From Cellulosimicrobium terreum (GTDB lineage: Bacteria > Actinomycetota > Actinomycetes > Actinomycetales > Cellulomonadaceae), in the NCBI GenBank assembly GCA_014803435.1, contig JACYFD010000001.1, positions 1,054,001 through 1,118,000 of the forward strand: DNA of 64,000 nt. The letters run 5' to 3'. Within the stretch, counting starts at the first letter, position 1. Each line of letters starts with the position of its first letter. Positions 24,749 to 32,916 of this stretch are shown here, in pieces. Below the pieces are notes generated by a model. The model did not search any database and had not been told where the DNA came from. It saw nothing but the letters and a program-made list of their open reading frames with translations. The position numbers were made by a program, and so were the translations under genes.

Positions 24749-25365
24749 TCCGACTCGTCATCGTCGACGACCACCCCGTCGTGCGAGGAGGTCTGCGCGA
24801 CACCTTCGCGCGCGTCGAGGACATCGAGGTCGTCGGCGAGGCCGGGGACGGCGCCGAGGGCGTCGACCAGGCGGACCGGCTCGCGGCGGACGTGGTGCTC
24901 ATGGACCTGCGGATGCCGGGGATGGACGGCGTCGCCGCGACCACGGTCCTGCGCGAGCGGGTCCCGGGTGCCCGCGTCCTGGTCCTGACGACCTTCGACA
25001 GCGAGAGCGACGTCCTGCCCGCGATCGAGGCGGGCGCGATCGGGTACCTCCTGAAGGACGCCCTGCCCGACGAGCTCATGCGGGCCGTCCGTGCGGCCGC
25101 CCGGGGGGAGTCGGTGCTCGCGCCCTCGGTGACGCAGCACCTCATGGGGCAGGTCCGCCGGCCCGGCGCCGGGACCCTGACCGACAGGGAGAAGCAGGTG
25201 CTCCAGCTGGTGGCGAACGGCAGCTCGAACCGGGAGGCCGCGGCCGCCCTGTTCATCGGTGAGGCGAGCATCAAGACCCACCTGCAGCACGTCTACGACA
25301 AGCTCGGCGTCAGGGACCGGGCCTCCGCGGTGGCCGAGGGCTACCGCCGCCGGCTGCTCACGTGA
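24745..25365 (+). CDS. LuxR/NarL-family response regulator
   Basis: 206 aa. Receiver domain with acidic DDHP, phospho-acceptor Asp in VLMDLRMPG (about residue 53) and Lys in YLLKDALP; C-terminal HTH at about 138-200 (LTDREKQVLQLVANGSSNREAA, IKTHLQHVYDKLGVRDR). The ATG overlaps the kinase stop (ATGA). It is the cognate partner of the upstream kinase and probably activates the transporter operon starting at 21723. Confidence 0.95.
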   Translation: MIRLVIVDDHPVVRGGLRDTFARVEDIEVVGEAGDGAEGVDQADRLAADVVLMDLRMPGMDGVAATTVLRERVPGARVLVLTTFDSESDVLPAIEAGAIGYLLKDALPDELMRAVRAAARGESVLAPSVTQHLMGQVRRPGAGTLTDREKQVLQLVANGSSNREAAAALFIGEASIKTHLQHVYDKLGVRDRASAVAEGYRRRLLT

Positions 25366-25371
25366 CGCGCG

Positions 25372-25704
25372 TCAGCCCTTGACCATGCTCGCGCGCGTGA
25401 TGAGACCGTCCGCGACCTCGAAGGTGGCGATGGTCTCGCCCGTGCCGTTCGACGTCGTGACGAGCTCGCGCGCGACGAGCCACCGGTCGCCGAACGTCAC
25501 GGACGCGTCGATCACGCAGTGCAGCGCAGGGTCCTCGAACCGGCCCGCGTAGAACGCGCGCAGCGCCTCGCGCCCCTGGATCGGCTCGGGGGTCACGCCG
25601 CTGACGACGGCGTCCGGCGCGTACGTCGCGCAGAACCCGTCGAGGTCGCGGACGTTGAAGGCGTCGACCTGGGCGGTCACGACGGCAGAGGGGGACGTGC
25701 TCAC
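25372..25704 (-). CDS. SnoaL/NTF2-fold small protein
   Basis: 110 aa, a cone-like alpha+beta fold. The start VDAFNVRDLDGFCATYAPDAVV and the GREALRAFYAGRF segment match nuclear transport factor 2/SnoaL-like polyketide-cyclase-family proteins. Many are small hydrolases or isomerases, many have no known reaction. The GTG start has AGGAG 6 nt upstream. It lies downstream of the SDR gene at 25763 (58-bp gap) on the same strand, so it may be the last gene of that GntR-controlled unit. Confidence 0.85.
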   Translation of the reverse strand: MSTSPSAVVTAQVDAFNVRDLDGFCATYAPDAVVSGVTPEPIQGREALRAFYAGRFEDPALHCVIDASVTFGDRWLVARELVTTSNGTGETIATFEVADGLITRASMVKG

Positions 25705-25762
25705 GGAGGTCTCCTCGGGTGCGGGTGCGGGGTCTCGGGGGTGGGGTGCCGGTGCCAGGCGG

Positions 25763-26575
25763 TCAGTCGATGCGGACTCCGCCGTTGACGTCGTACGTCG
25801 CGCCGGTGACGAAGCCCGCGCGGGGGGAGGCGAGGGAAGCGACGACCCAGGCGACGTCGTCGGGCGTGCCGAAGTCGCCGAGCGGGATGGACGCGGTGAG
25901 GCCCGCGCGCGCGTCGGGAGCGAGCTGGTCGGTGATGGCGCTCGTGACCGGCCCGGGGCTCACCGCGTTCACGCGGATGCCCTCGGGCGCCAAGATGCGG
26001 GCGAACGAGCGGGTGATCGCGAGGATCGCGGCCTTGCTCGCGGCGTAGTGCACCCCGGTCTTGAGCGCGCCCTGCTCCCCGGCGATCGAGGAGAGGTTGA
26101 CGATCGCGCGGTCGCGGGTGGCGCGTTCGTCGGGTGTCACGGCGTCCGCGGTGGGCTCGGGCCGGCCCGCACGCAGCAGCGGGAGCGCGGCGCGCGAGAG
26201 CACGAACGTGCCGCGCGCGTTCGTCTCCATGACCATGTCCCACTCGGCGAGCTCGATGTCGTCGAGCGCGCGGTAGGGGCACACGCCGCCGTTGTTGACG
26301 AGGACGTCGAGCCGGCCCCAGGTGTCCGACACCTCGGCGACGAGCCTCTCGACGGATGCGGTGTCGCGCAGGTCGAGCCGGGAGACGCGGGTCGTGGCGC
26401 CGGTCTCCTCGCAGCAGGCGGCGGCGGCGCGGGCGCCGGCCTCGCCGCCGGTGTAGGTGAGCCAGACGTCGTGCCCGTCACGGGCGAGCTGGAACGCGGT
26501 GGCGGCGCCGATGCCGGAGCTGGCGCCGGTGACGAGGGCGAGTCGACGGCGCGCGCCGTCCGGGGTGAGGGACAT
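25763..26575 (-). CDS. SDR-family dehydrogenase with leaderless start
   Basis: 270 aa. TGASSGIG near residue 17, NNGG instead of NNAG, NLSSIAG and YAASK; an approximately 15-residue insert (AGRPEPTADAVTPDER) precedes the active-site strand. The ATG at 26575 lies 6 nt after TAGCGT, a -10 element inside the operator at 26583-26592. There is no ribosome site, so the mRNA is probably leaderless. It is divergent from the hydroxyacid dehydrogenase gene at 26645. It would supply a dehydrogenase step in the sugar-acid pathway. A FabG-type role is less likely in this context. Confidence 0.9.
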   Translation of the reverse strand: MSLTPDGARRRLALVTGASSGIGAATAFQLARDGHDVWLTYTGGEAGARAAAACCEETGATTRVSRLDLRDTASVERLVAEVSDTWGRLDVLVNNGGVCPYRALDDIELAEWDMVMETNARGTFVLSRAALPLLRAGRPEPTADAVTPDERATRDRAIVNLSSIAGEQGALKTGVHYAASKAAILAITRSFARILAPEGIRVNAVSPGPVTSAITDQLAPDARAGLTASIPLGDFGTPDDVAWVVASLASPRAGFVTGATYDVNGGVRID

Positions 26576-26581
26576 GGGCCC

Positions 26582-26593
26582 ACGCTATAGCAT
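26582..26593. promoter_or_regulatory. GntR operator fused to the -10 of the minus-strand SDR promoter
   Basis: CGCTATAGCA at 26583-26592 is one base from consensus. Read on the minus strand it provides the -10 TAGCGT (26587-26582), exactly 6 nt before the SDR ATG. Confidence 0.7.
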
Positions 26594-26609
26594 TCGGTGC
26601 GCCCGAGGG

Positions 26610-26645
26610 TTGGCTGAAAGTGCTATCTGCTATAGCATCTGGGCA
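26610..26645 (+). promoter_or_regulatory. Promoter-operator of the hydroxyacid dehydrogenase-FAH operon, leaderless
   Basis: -35 TTGGCT (26610-26615), 17-nt spacer, -10 TAGCAT (26633-26638), then 6 nt to the ATG at 26645. The perfect operator TGCTATAGCA (26628-26637) overlaps the -10, and a half-site TGCTAT lies at 26621-26626. Confidence 0.7.
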
Positions 26646-27652
26646 TGACATCCGACACCGTCGTCATCACCGACTGCGACCTGCCGGGCTCTGCCTGCGA
26701 GGACACGCTGACCGACGCAGGGCTGCGCGCCGTGCGCGCCTCGGCGCGCACCGAGGACGAGGTGATCGCAGCCGTCGAGGCCGCGACCGCCGACGGCGTC
26801 GGTCCGTCCGCGCTCGTCGTGCAGTGGGCGCCGGTCACGGCCCGCGTGCTCGACGCGGTCGCCGGGACCGGCGGCGTGCGGATGGTCTCGCGCATGGGCA
26901 TCGGGTACGACATGGTCGACGTCACGGCCGCGACCGCGCGTGGCGTCGCCGTCTCGAACACCCCGACCTATTGCATCGAGGAGGTCGCGAGCCACACCGT
27001 GGCGATGATCCTCGGGCTCGACCGGGGCCTGCTCGCCTACGACCGTGACGTGCGCGCCGGCACGTGGGCCCCTACCGCCCGGCACGCGGCGCGCCTGTCG
27101 ACGACGACTCTCGTCGTCGTCGGCTACGGCCGCATCGGCTCCGAGGTCGCGCGGTCCGGGCGGGCGCTCGGCTACCGGACGCTCGTGCACGACCCCTACG
27201 TCGACCCGGCCCGCGTCGTCGCCGACGGCCACGAGCCGGTCACGCTCGACGAGGCGCTCGCGCGCGCTGACGTGCTGTCGCTGCACGTGCCCCTGACCGA
27301 CTCGACCCGGCACCTGCTCGATGCCACCACGCTCGCCACCCTGCGTCCCGGTGTGCGCGTGGTGAACACGTGCCGCGGCCCGCTGATCGACGAGGCGGCT
27401 CTCGCCGACGCGCTCGCGTCCGGCCAGGTCGGCGCCGCCGCCCTGGACGTCTACGCGTCCGAGCCCCTGCCGGCCGACTCGCCCCTGCGCACGCTCGACA
27501 ACGTGATCCTCACGCCCCACGCGGCGTGGTTCTCGCCCGAGGCGATGGCCGACCTGCCCGTGCACACCGCGCGCAACGCCGTCGACTTCCTCGCAGCGCG
27601 CGAGGTCACGTCGATCGTCAACCCCGACTACGCGCGCGTCCACGCCCGCTGA
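26645..27652 (+). CDS. NAD-binding 2-hydroxyacid dehydrogenase (CtBP-like)
   Basis: 335 aa. GYGRIG nucleotide motif near residue 160; catalytic Arg in CRGPLID, Glu in ASEPLP and His in TPHAAW are all in place, so an active D-2-hydroxyacid dehydrogenase is expected. N-terminal TDCDLPG and the overall length match the C-terminal-binding-protein group. It is followed 58 bp later by an FAH-family gene, probably in one operon. It could reduce or oxidise the 2-keto product of the sugar-acid pathway, such as a lactate or glycolate-type fragment; the substrate is unproven. Confidence 0.9.
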   Translation: MTSDTVVITDCDLPGSACEDTLTDAGLRAVRASARTEDEVIAAVEAATADGVGPSALVVQWAPVTARVLDAVAGTGGVRMVSRMGIGYDMVDVTAATARGVAVSNTPTYCIEEVASHTVAMILGLDRGLLAYDRDVRAGTWAPTARHAARLSTTTLVVVGYGRIGSEVARSGRALGYRTLVHDPYVDPARVVADGHEPVTLDEALARADVLSLHVPLTDSTRHLLDATTLATLRPGVRVVNTCRGPLIDEAALADALASGQVGAAALDVYASEPLPADSPLRTLDNVILTPHAAWFSPEAMADLPVHTARNAVDFLAAREVTSIVNPDYARVHAR

Positions 27653-27710
27653 CCGGACGCACCGACCGTCGTCCGGCCCCGATCGTCCCGCCGAAGCCCA
27701 GGAGATCCCC

Positions 27711-28565
27711 GTGCAGCTCGTCCGTCTCGGCCCCGCCGGCCAGGAGCGTCCCGCCGTCCGCCACGAGGGCACGGTCCGCTCGCTCGCCCCGCTCACCGAC
27801 GACGTCGACGGTGCGTTCCTCGCGGCCGACGGGATCGCCCGCACGCGGGCGGCCCTCGCCGCCGGCGAGCTGCCCGTCCTCGAGGGCGCCGAGGCGCTGC
27901 GGGTCGGACCGCCGATCGCCCGGCCGACAGCGGTCGTGTGCATCGGCATGAACTATGCCGAGCACGCCGCCGAGTCCGGCTCCGTCCCGCCCGACGTGCC
28001 GATCGTGTTCTGGAAGCACTCGAACACGGTCGTCGGTCCGTACGACGACGTCCTCGTCCCGCCGGGCGCCACGACCGTCGACTGGGAGGTCGAGCTCGGC
28101 GTCGTGATCGGGCGCCGCGCGCGCTACCTCGCGTCGCCCGACGAGGCGCTCGCGCACGTCGCCGGCTACGTCGTGTCCCACGACGTCTCCGAGCGCGACT
28201 ACCAGATGAAGGTGTCCGGAGGGCAGTGGTCCAAGGGCAAGAGCTGCGAGACGTTCAACCCGCTCGGCCCCTGGCTCGTCCCCGCCGACGAGGTCGACCC
28301 CGGTCGTCTGGGTCTGCGGTCCTGGGTGAACGGGGAGCCGCGCCAGCACTCGACGACGGCGGACATGATCTTCGACGTCGCCTACCTCGTCCACCACCTG
28401 TCGCAGTTCATGGTCCTCGAGCCCGGTGACGTCATCAACACCGGCACACCGCAGGGTGTCGCGCTCTCCGGCCGCTTTCCCTACCTGCGCGACGGTGACG
28501 TCGTGACGCTCGAGATCGAGGGACTGGGCCGCGCCGAGCAGCGCGTGCGCGACGCCGTCGTCTGA
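27711..28565 (+). CDS. Fumarylacetoacetate hydrolase family protein, possible 2,4-diketo-3-deoxy-aldonate hydrolase
   Basis: 284 aa. CIGMNYAEHAAES, the metal ligands in DWEVELGVVIG and SHDVSERDYQ, the KGKSCETFNPLGPW segment and NTGTPQGV are all conserved FAH-domain features. The N-terminus has the approximately 70-residue FAH N domain. These enzymes cleave C-C bonds in diketo acids; the KSCETFNPLGP signature is common to 2,4-diketo-3-deoxy-L-fuconate or rhamnonate hydrolases and ureidoglycolate lyase-like proteins. The GTG start has AGGAG 6 nt upstream. With the upstream SDRs and dehydratase it would complete a non-phosphorylative route giving pyruvate plus a hydroxy acid (inferred). Confidence 0.9.
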   Translation: MQLVRLGPAGQERPAVRHEGTVRSLAPLTDDVDGAFLAADGIARTRAALAAGELPVLEGAEALRVGPPIARPTAVVCIGMNYAEHAAESGSVPPDVPIVFWKHSNTVVGPYDDVLVPPGATTVDWEVELGVVIGRRARYLASPDEALAHVAGYVVSHDVSERDYQMKVSGGQWSKGKSCETFNPLGPWLVPADEVDPGRLGLRSWVNGEPRQHSTTADMIFDVAYLVHHLSQFMVLEPGDVINTGTPQGVALSGRFPYLRDGDVVTLEIEGLGRAEQRVRDAVV

Positions 28566-28598
28566 CGCACCTCTGACGCGCCGCGCCGAACCAGCCGA

Positions 28599-29468
28599 TC
28601 AGCCGGCGAACGGCAGGGTGGCCAGGCCACGCAGGCCGACGTCGACGCGGAAGACCGATCCCGCCTCGGGCTCCGTGGCGGCCGGCTCGAGCCCGAGGCG
28701 TGACGTCGTCACGTACAGCTCGTCGAGGTCCGCGCCGCCGAACGTGCACGCGCTCACCCGGCTCGCGGGGAGCCGGACCTCTGCGTCGAGCGCGCCCGCG
28801 GAGGAGTAGCGCCGCACCACCGACCCTCCCCACAGCGCCACCCACACGCCGCCCTCGGCGTCGACCGTGAGCCCGTCGGGCAGACCGTCGTCCGGGTCGA
28901 TCTCGACGAGGCACCGCCGGTTCACGAGCCCGCGCGGGTCGTCCTGCGACGGGACGACGTCGAGCACGTCGACCCGGTACGTCAACGAGTCGACGTAGTA
29001 GGCGCGCGTGCCGTCCGGAGAGAACCCGAGACCGTTCGAGCACGCCACCGGGTCGAGCACGAGCCGGGTGGAGCCGTCGGGCTCGATGCGGTGGAGGGCG
29101 CTCGCCGCGGGCGAGTCCGCCGCGCCACCCGCGTAGAACGCGCCGTCGGGTCCGCACGCACCCTCGTTGACCAGCGCCGCCGGGTCCTTCCACAGCGTGG
29201 CCAGGTGCCGCAGCGGAGCGTCGTCGGCATCGGCCACCGCGACCGACCGCTCCAGCCCGACGACGAACCCGCCTCCGGCCCGCGGCCGCACCACGGCTGC
29301 ACGGGGGCCGACGTGCCGGCGGTCCACGCCGCCGTCGGGCCGCAGCGTCAGCAGGTCGCCGGCCAGCATGTCCACGTACCGCAGGCCGCCCCAGTCGGGC
29401 CACCACACCGGCCCCTCCGCGTGGTGGGCGACGGGACCGGTGACGTTCTCTGCTCGCAGGTCGGGCAC
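28599..29468 (-). CDS. SMP-30/gluconolactonase family protein
   Basis: 289 aa, a six-bladed propeller. The metal-binding Glu near the start is in AEGPVWW; the central NEGACGPDG, the Asn of CSNGLGFSPDG and the Asp of DGLPDGLTVD are the usual Ca/Zn ligands. It would open a sugar lactone to the aldonic acid. The GTG at 29468 (VPDLRAEN) has GGGGAG upstream; longer N-terminal ORF extensions run into the trpS leader and are not credible. No TGCTATAGCA site was seen in front of it, so its membership of the GntR regulon rests on function and position. Confidence 0.9.
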   Translation of the reverse strand: MPDLRAENVTGPVAHHAEGPVWWPDWGGLRYVDMLAGDLLTLRPDGGVDRRHVGPRAAVVRPRAGGGFVVGLERSVAVADADDAPLRHLATLWKDPAALVNEGACGPDGAFYAGGAADSPAASALHRIEPDGSTRLVLDPVACSNGLGFSPDGTRAYYVDSLTYRVDVLDVVPSQDDPRGLVNRRCLVEIDPDDGLPDGLTVDAEGGVWVALWGGSVVRRYSSAGALDAEVRLPASRVSACTFGGADLDELYVTTSRLGLEPAATEPEAGSVFRVDVGLRGLATLPFAG

Positions 29469-29535
29469 GCCTCGATTCTCCCCGAGCCGCAGCCGGACCG
29501 CCCGCACCCGTGCGCGGCGGGCGTAGCCTGGAGGC

Positions 29536-29577
29536 ATGTTCACGCAGAGCTGGTGGTGGCTGCCCCCGCAGCCGTGA
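29536..29577 (+). CDS. Tryptophan-rich leader peptide of trpS
   Basis: 13 residues, MFTQSWWWLPPQP, with three consecutive TGG codons. A TAGCCT -10-like element at 29524-29529 ends 6 nt before the ATG, so the leader may itself be leaderless; GGAGG directly before the ATG is too close to be a good ribosome site. Stalling at the Trp codons when charged tRNA-Trp is scarce would alter folding of the downstream hairpins and raise trpS expression. This is ribosome-mediated attenuation of the trpL kind. Confidence 0.8.
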   Translation: MFTQSWWWLPPQP

Positions 29578-29622
29578 CCTGACCTGCCCACGTCCCGAGC
29601 TGCGCGCCGCAGCCCGGGACGT
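29558..29622 (+). promoter_or_regulatory. Attenuator structures in the trpS leader
   Basis: Hairpin 1: GGCTGC (29558-29563) with GCAGCC (29568-29573), covering the last Trp codon. Hairpin 2: 29590-29604 with 29608-29622, 15 bp with one A-C mismatch. GGCTGC can alternatively pair with the GCAGCC at 29609-29614, giving mutually exclusive folds. There is no U-tract, so the terminator may work as in other high-GC attenuators. Confidence 0.6.
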
Positions 29623-29697
29623 CGTCATGTGCGCCCCGTCCGGCCTGTCCCGGACCTGCGACCGCGTGGCTTCCCTCACCGTAGGAGAGCCCCCACC

Positions 29698-30795
29698 ATG
29701 ACCGACACCCTGACCGCTCCCGCCACCGCGTCCGTCGTCGCCGCGCACGAACGGTCCGCCGAGATCGAGGCGCGGATCGCGACCGACCCGTCGCGGTTCC
29801 GTGTCCTGACGGGCGACCGTCCCACCGGCGCGCTGCACCTCGGCCACTACGTCGGGACGGTCGCCAACCGCGTGCGCCTCCAGCGCGCCGGCGTCGAGGT
29901 CGTCCTCGTGATCGCCGACTACCAGGTCATCACCGACCGCGACGACGCCGGCGACCTGCGCGCGAACGTGCGCGAGATCGTGCTCGACCATCTCGCAGCC
30001 GGCATCGACCCGGAGTGCACGACGATCTTCACGCACTCGTCCGTCCCCGCGCTCAACCAGCTCCTGCTGCCGTTCCTCAGCCTCGTCACGACCGCCGAGA
30101 TCGAGCGCAACCCGACCGTCAAGGCCGAGGCGCTGGCGGCAGCAACCCGGCAGGGCCGGCCCATGAGCGGGCTGCTGTTCACCTACCCCGTCCACCAGGC
30201 CGCGGACATCCTGTTCTGCCACGGCGACCTCGTCCCGGGCGGGCAGGACCAGCTCCCGCACGTCGAGCTCACGCGCACCGTCGCGCGGCGCTTCAACCAG
30301 CGCTACGCCGCGGCGAGACCCTACTTCCCCGAGCCCGACGTCCTCCTCGCGCCGGCACCGACGATCCTCGGCACCGACGGCCGCAAGATGAGCAAGTCCG
30401 CGGGCAACGCGCTCGAGCTGCGCGACGACGAGGACGCCACGGCGCGGTTCGTGCGCCGCGCGAAGACCGACTCCGAGCGGCACATCAGCTACGAGCCGGA
30501 CCGTCGCCCCGAGGTCGCGAACCTCCTGACGCTCGGTGCGTTCGCGGCCGGGACGACCCCTGAGGCGCTCGCGGACGACGTCGGAGCCGGGGGAGCGGGC
30601 CGGCTCAAGCAGGTGGTGACGGAGGCGCTCGTCGAGCACCTGCGTCCGCTGCGTGCCCGACGCCGCGCGCTGGCCTCGGGGGTCGGCCCGGACCCGCTCG
30701 ACGTCCTCGCCCGCGGGAACGCCCGAGCGAACGAGATCGCGGACCGCACCCTCGCAGAGGTTCGCGACCTCATGGGCATGGCCTACGCGAGGTAG
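29698..30795 (+). CDS. trpS: Tryptophanyl-tRNA synthetase
   Basis: 365 aa, class I. The HIGH motif appears as GALHLGHY (about residue 46) and KMSKS as DGRKMSKSAGNA (about residue 230). It charges tRNA-Trp in the cytoplasm. The N-terminus has about 30 extra residues (TDTLTAPATASVVAAHERSAEIEARI). The ATG at 29698 is preceded by GGAGAG and a 160-bp leader with the Trp-rich peptide, which implies regulation by tryptophan supply; a second, constitutive TrpRS elsewhere in the genome is possible. It converges on pckG across a 64-bp hairpin-rich gap. Confidence 0.95.
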   Translation: MTDTLTAPATASVVAAHERSAEIEARIATDPSRFRVLTGDRPTGALHLGHYVGTVANRVRLQRAGVEVVLVIADYQVITDRDDAGDLRANVREIVLDHLAAGIDPECTTIFTHSSVPALNQLLLPFLSLVTTAEIERNPTVKAEALAAATRQGRPMSGLLFTYPVHQAADILFCHGDLVPGGQDQLPHVELTRTVARRFNQRYAAARPYFPEPDVLLAPAPTILGTDGRKMSKSAGNALELRDDEDATARFVRRAKTDSERHISYEPDRRPEVANLLTLGAFAAGTTPEALADDVGAGGAGRLKQVVTEALVEHLRPLRARRRALASGVGPDPLDVLARGNARANEIADRTLAEVRDLMGMAYAR

Positions 30796-30859
30796 AACCG
30801 TGGGTCCGCGAGATTGGACCCTGGTCCCCGACCACGGTTCTCTCTCGGGGACCACGGTT

Positions 30860-30860
<1 letters not shown>
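30795..30860. terminator. Bidirectional hairpin region between trpS and pckG
   Basis: A 9-bp stem GGTCCCCGA (30823-30831) with TCGGGGACC (30845-30853). In addition GAACCGTGG at 30795 can pair with CCACGGTTC at 30832 or 30852. It probably terminates both convergent genes. Confidence 0.6.
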
Positions 30861-32794
<1,934 letters not shown>

Positions 32795-32903
32795 GGGGTG
32801 GCTCCCTGCGTGTGGGTGGGACATCCTGTCGATGCCTCAACCCTCGCCCCCACGACGGCAGACTTTCCACGCAGAAGCCTGTGAAGATATGGCGATCGTG
32901 ACG

Positions 32904-32916
32904 TACCGTGAAGGAA
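32904..32916 (+). promoter_or_regulatory. -10 element of a leaderless ramB-like gene
   Basis: TACCGT (32904-32909) ends 6 nt before the ATG at 32916. The AAGGA abutting the ATG is too close to be a ribosome site, supporting a leaderless mRNA. Confidence 0.45.

Noticed and set aside
29469-29591. Extended N-terminus of the SMP-30 protein
   Set aside because: The extension would run through the trpS leader peptide region and has no family similarity; the GTG at 29468 has a GGGGAG ribosome site.
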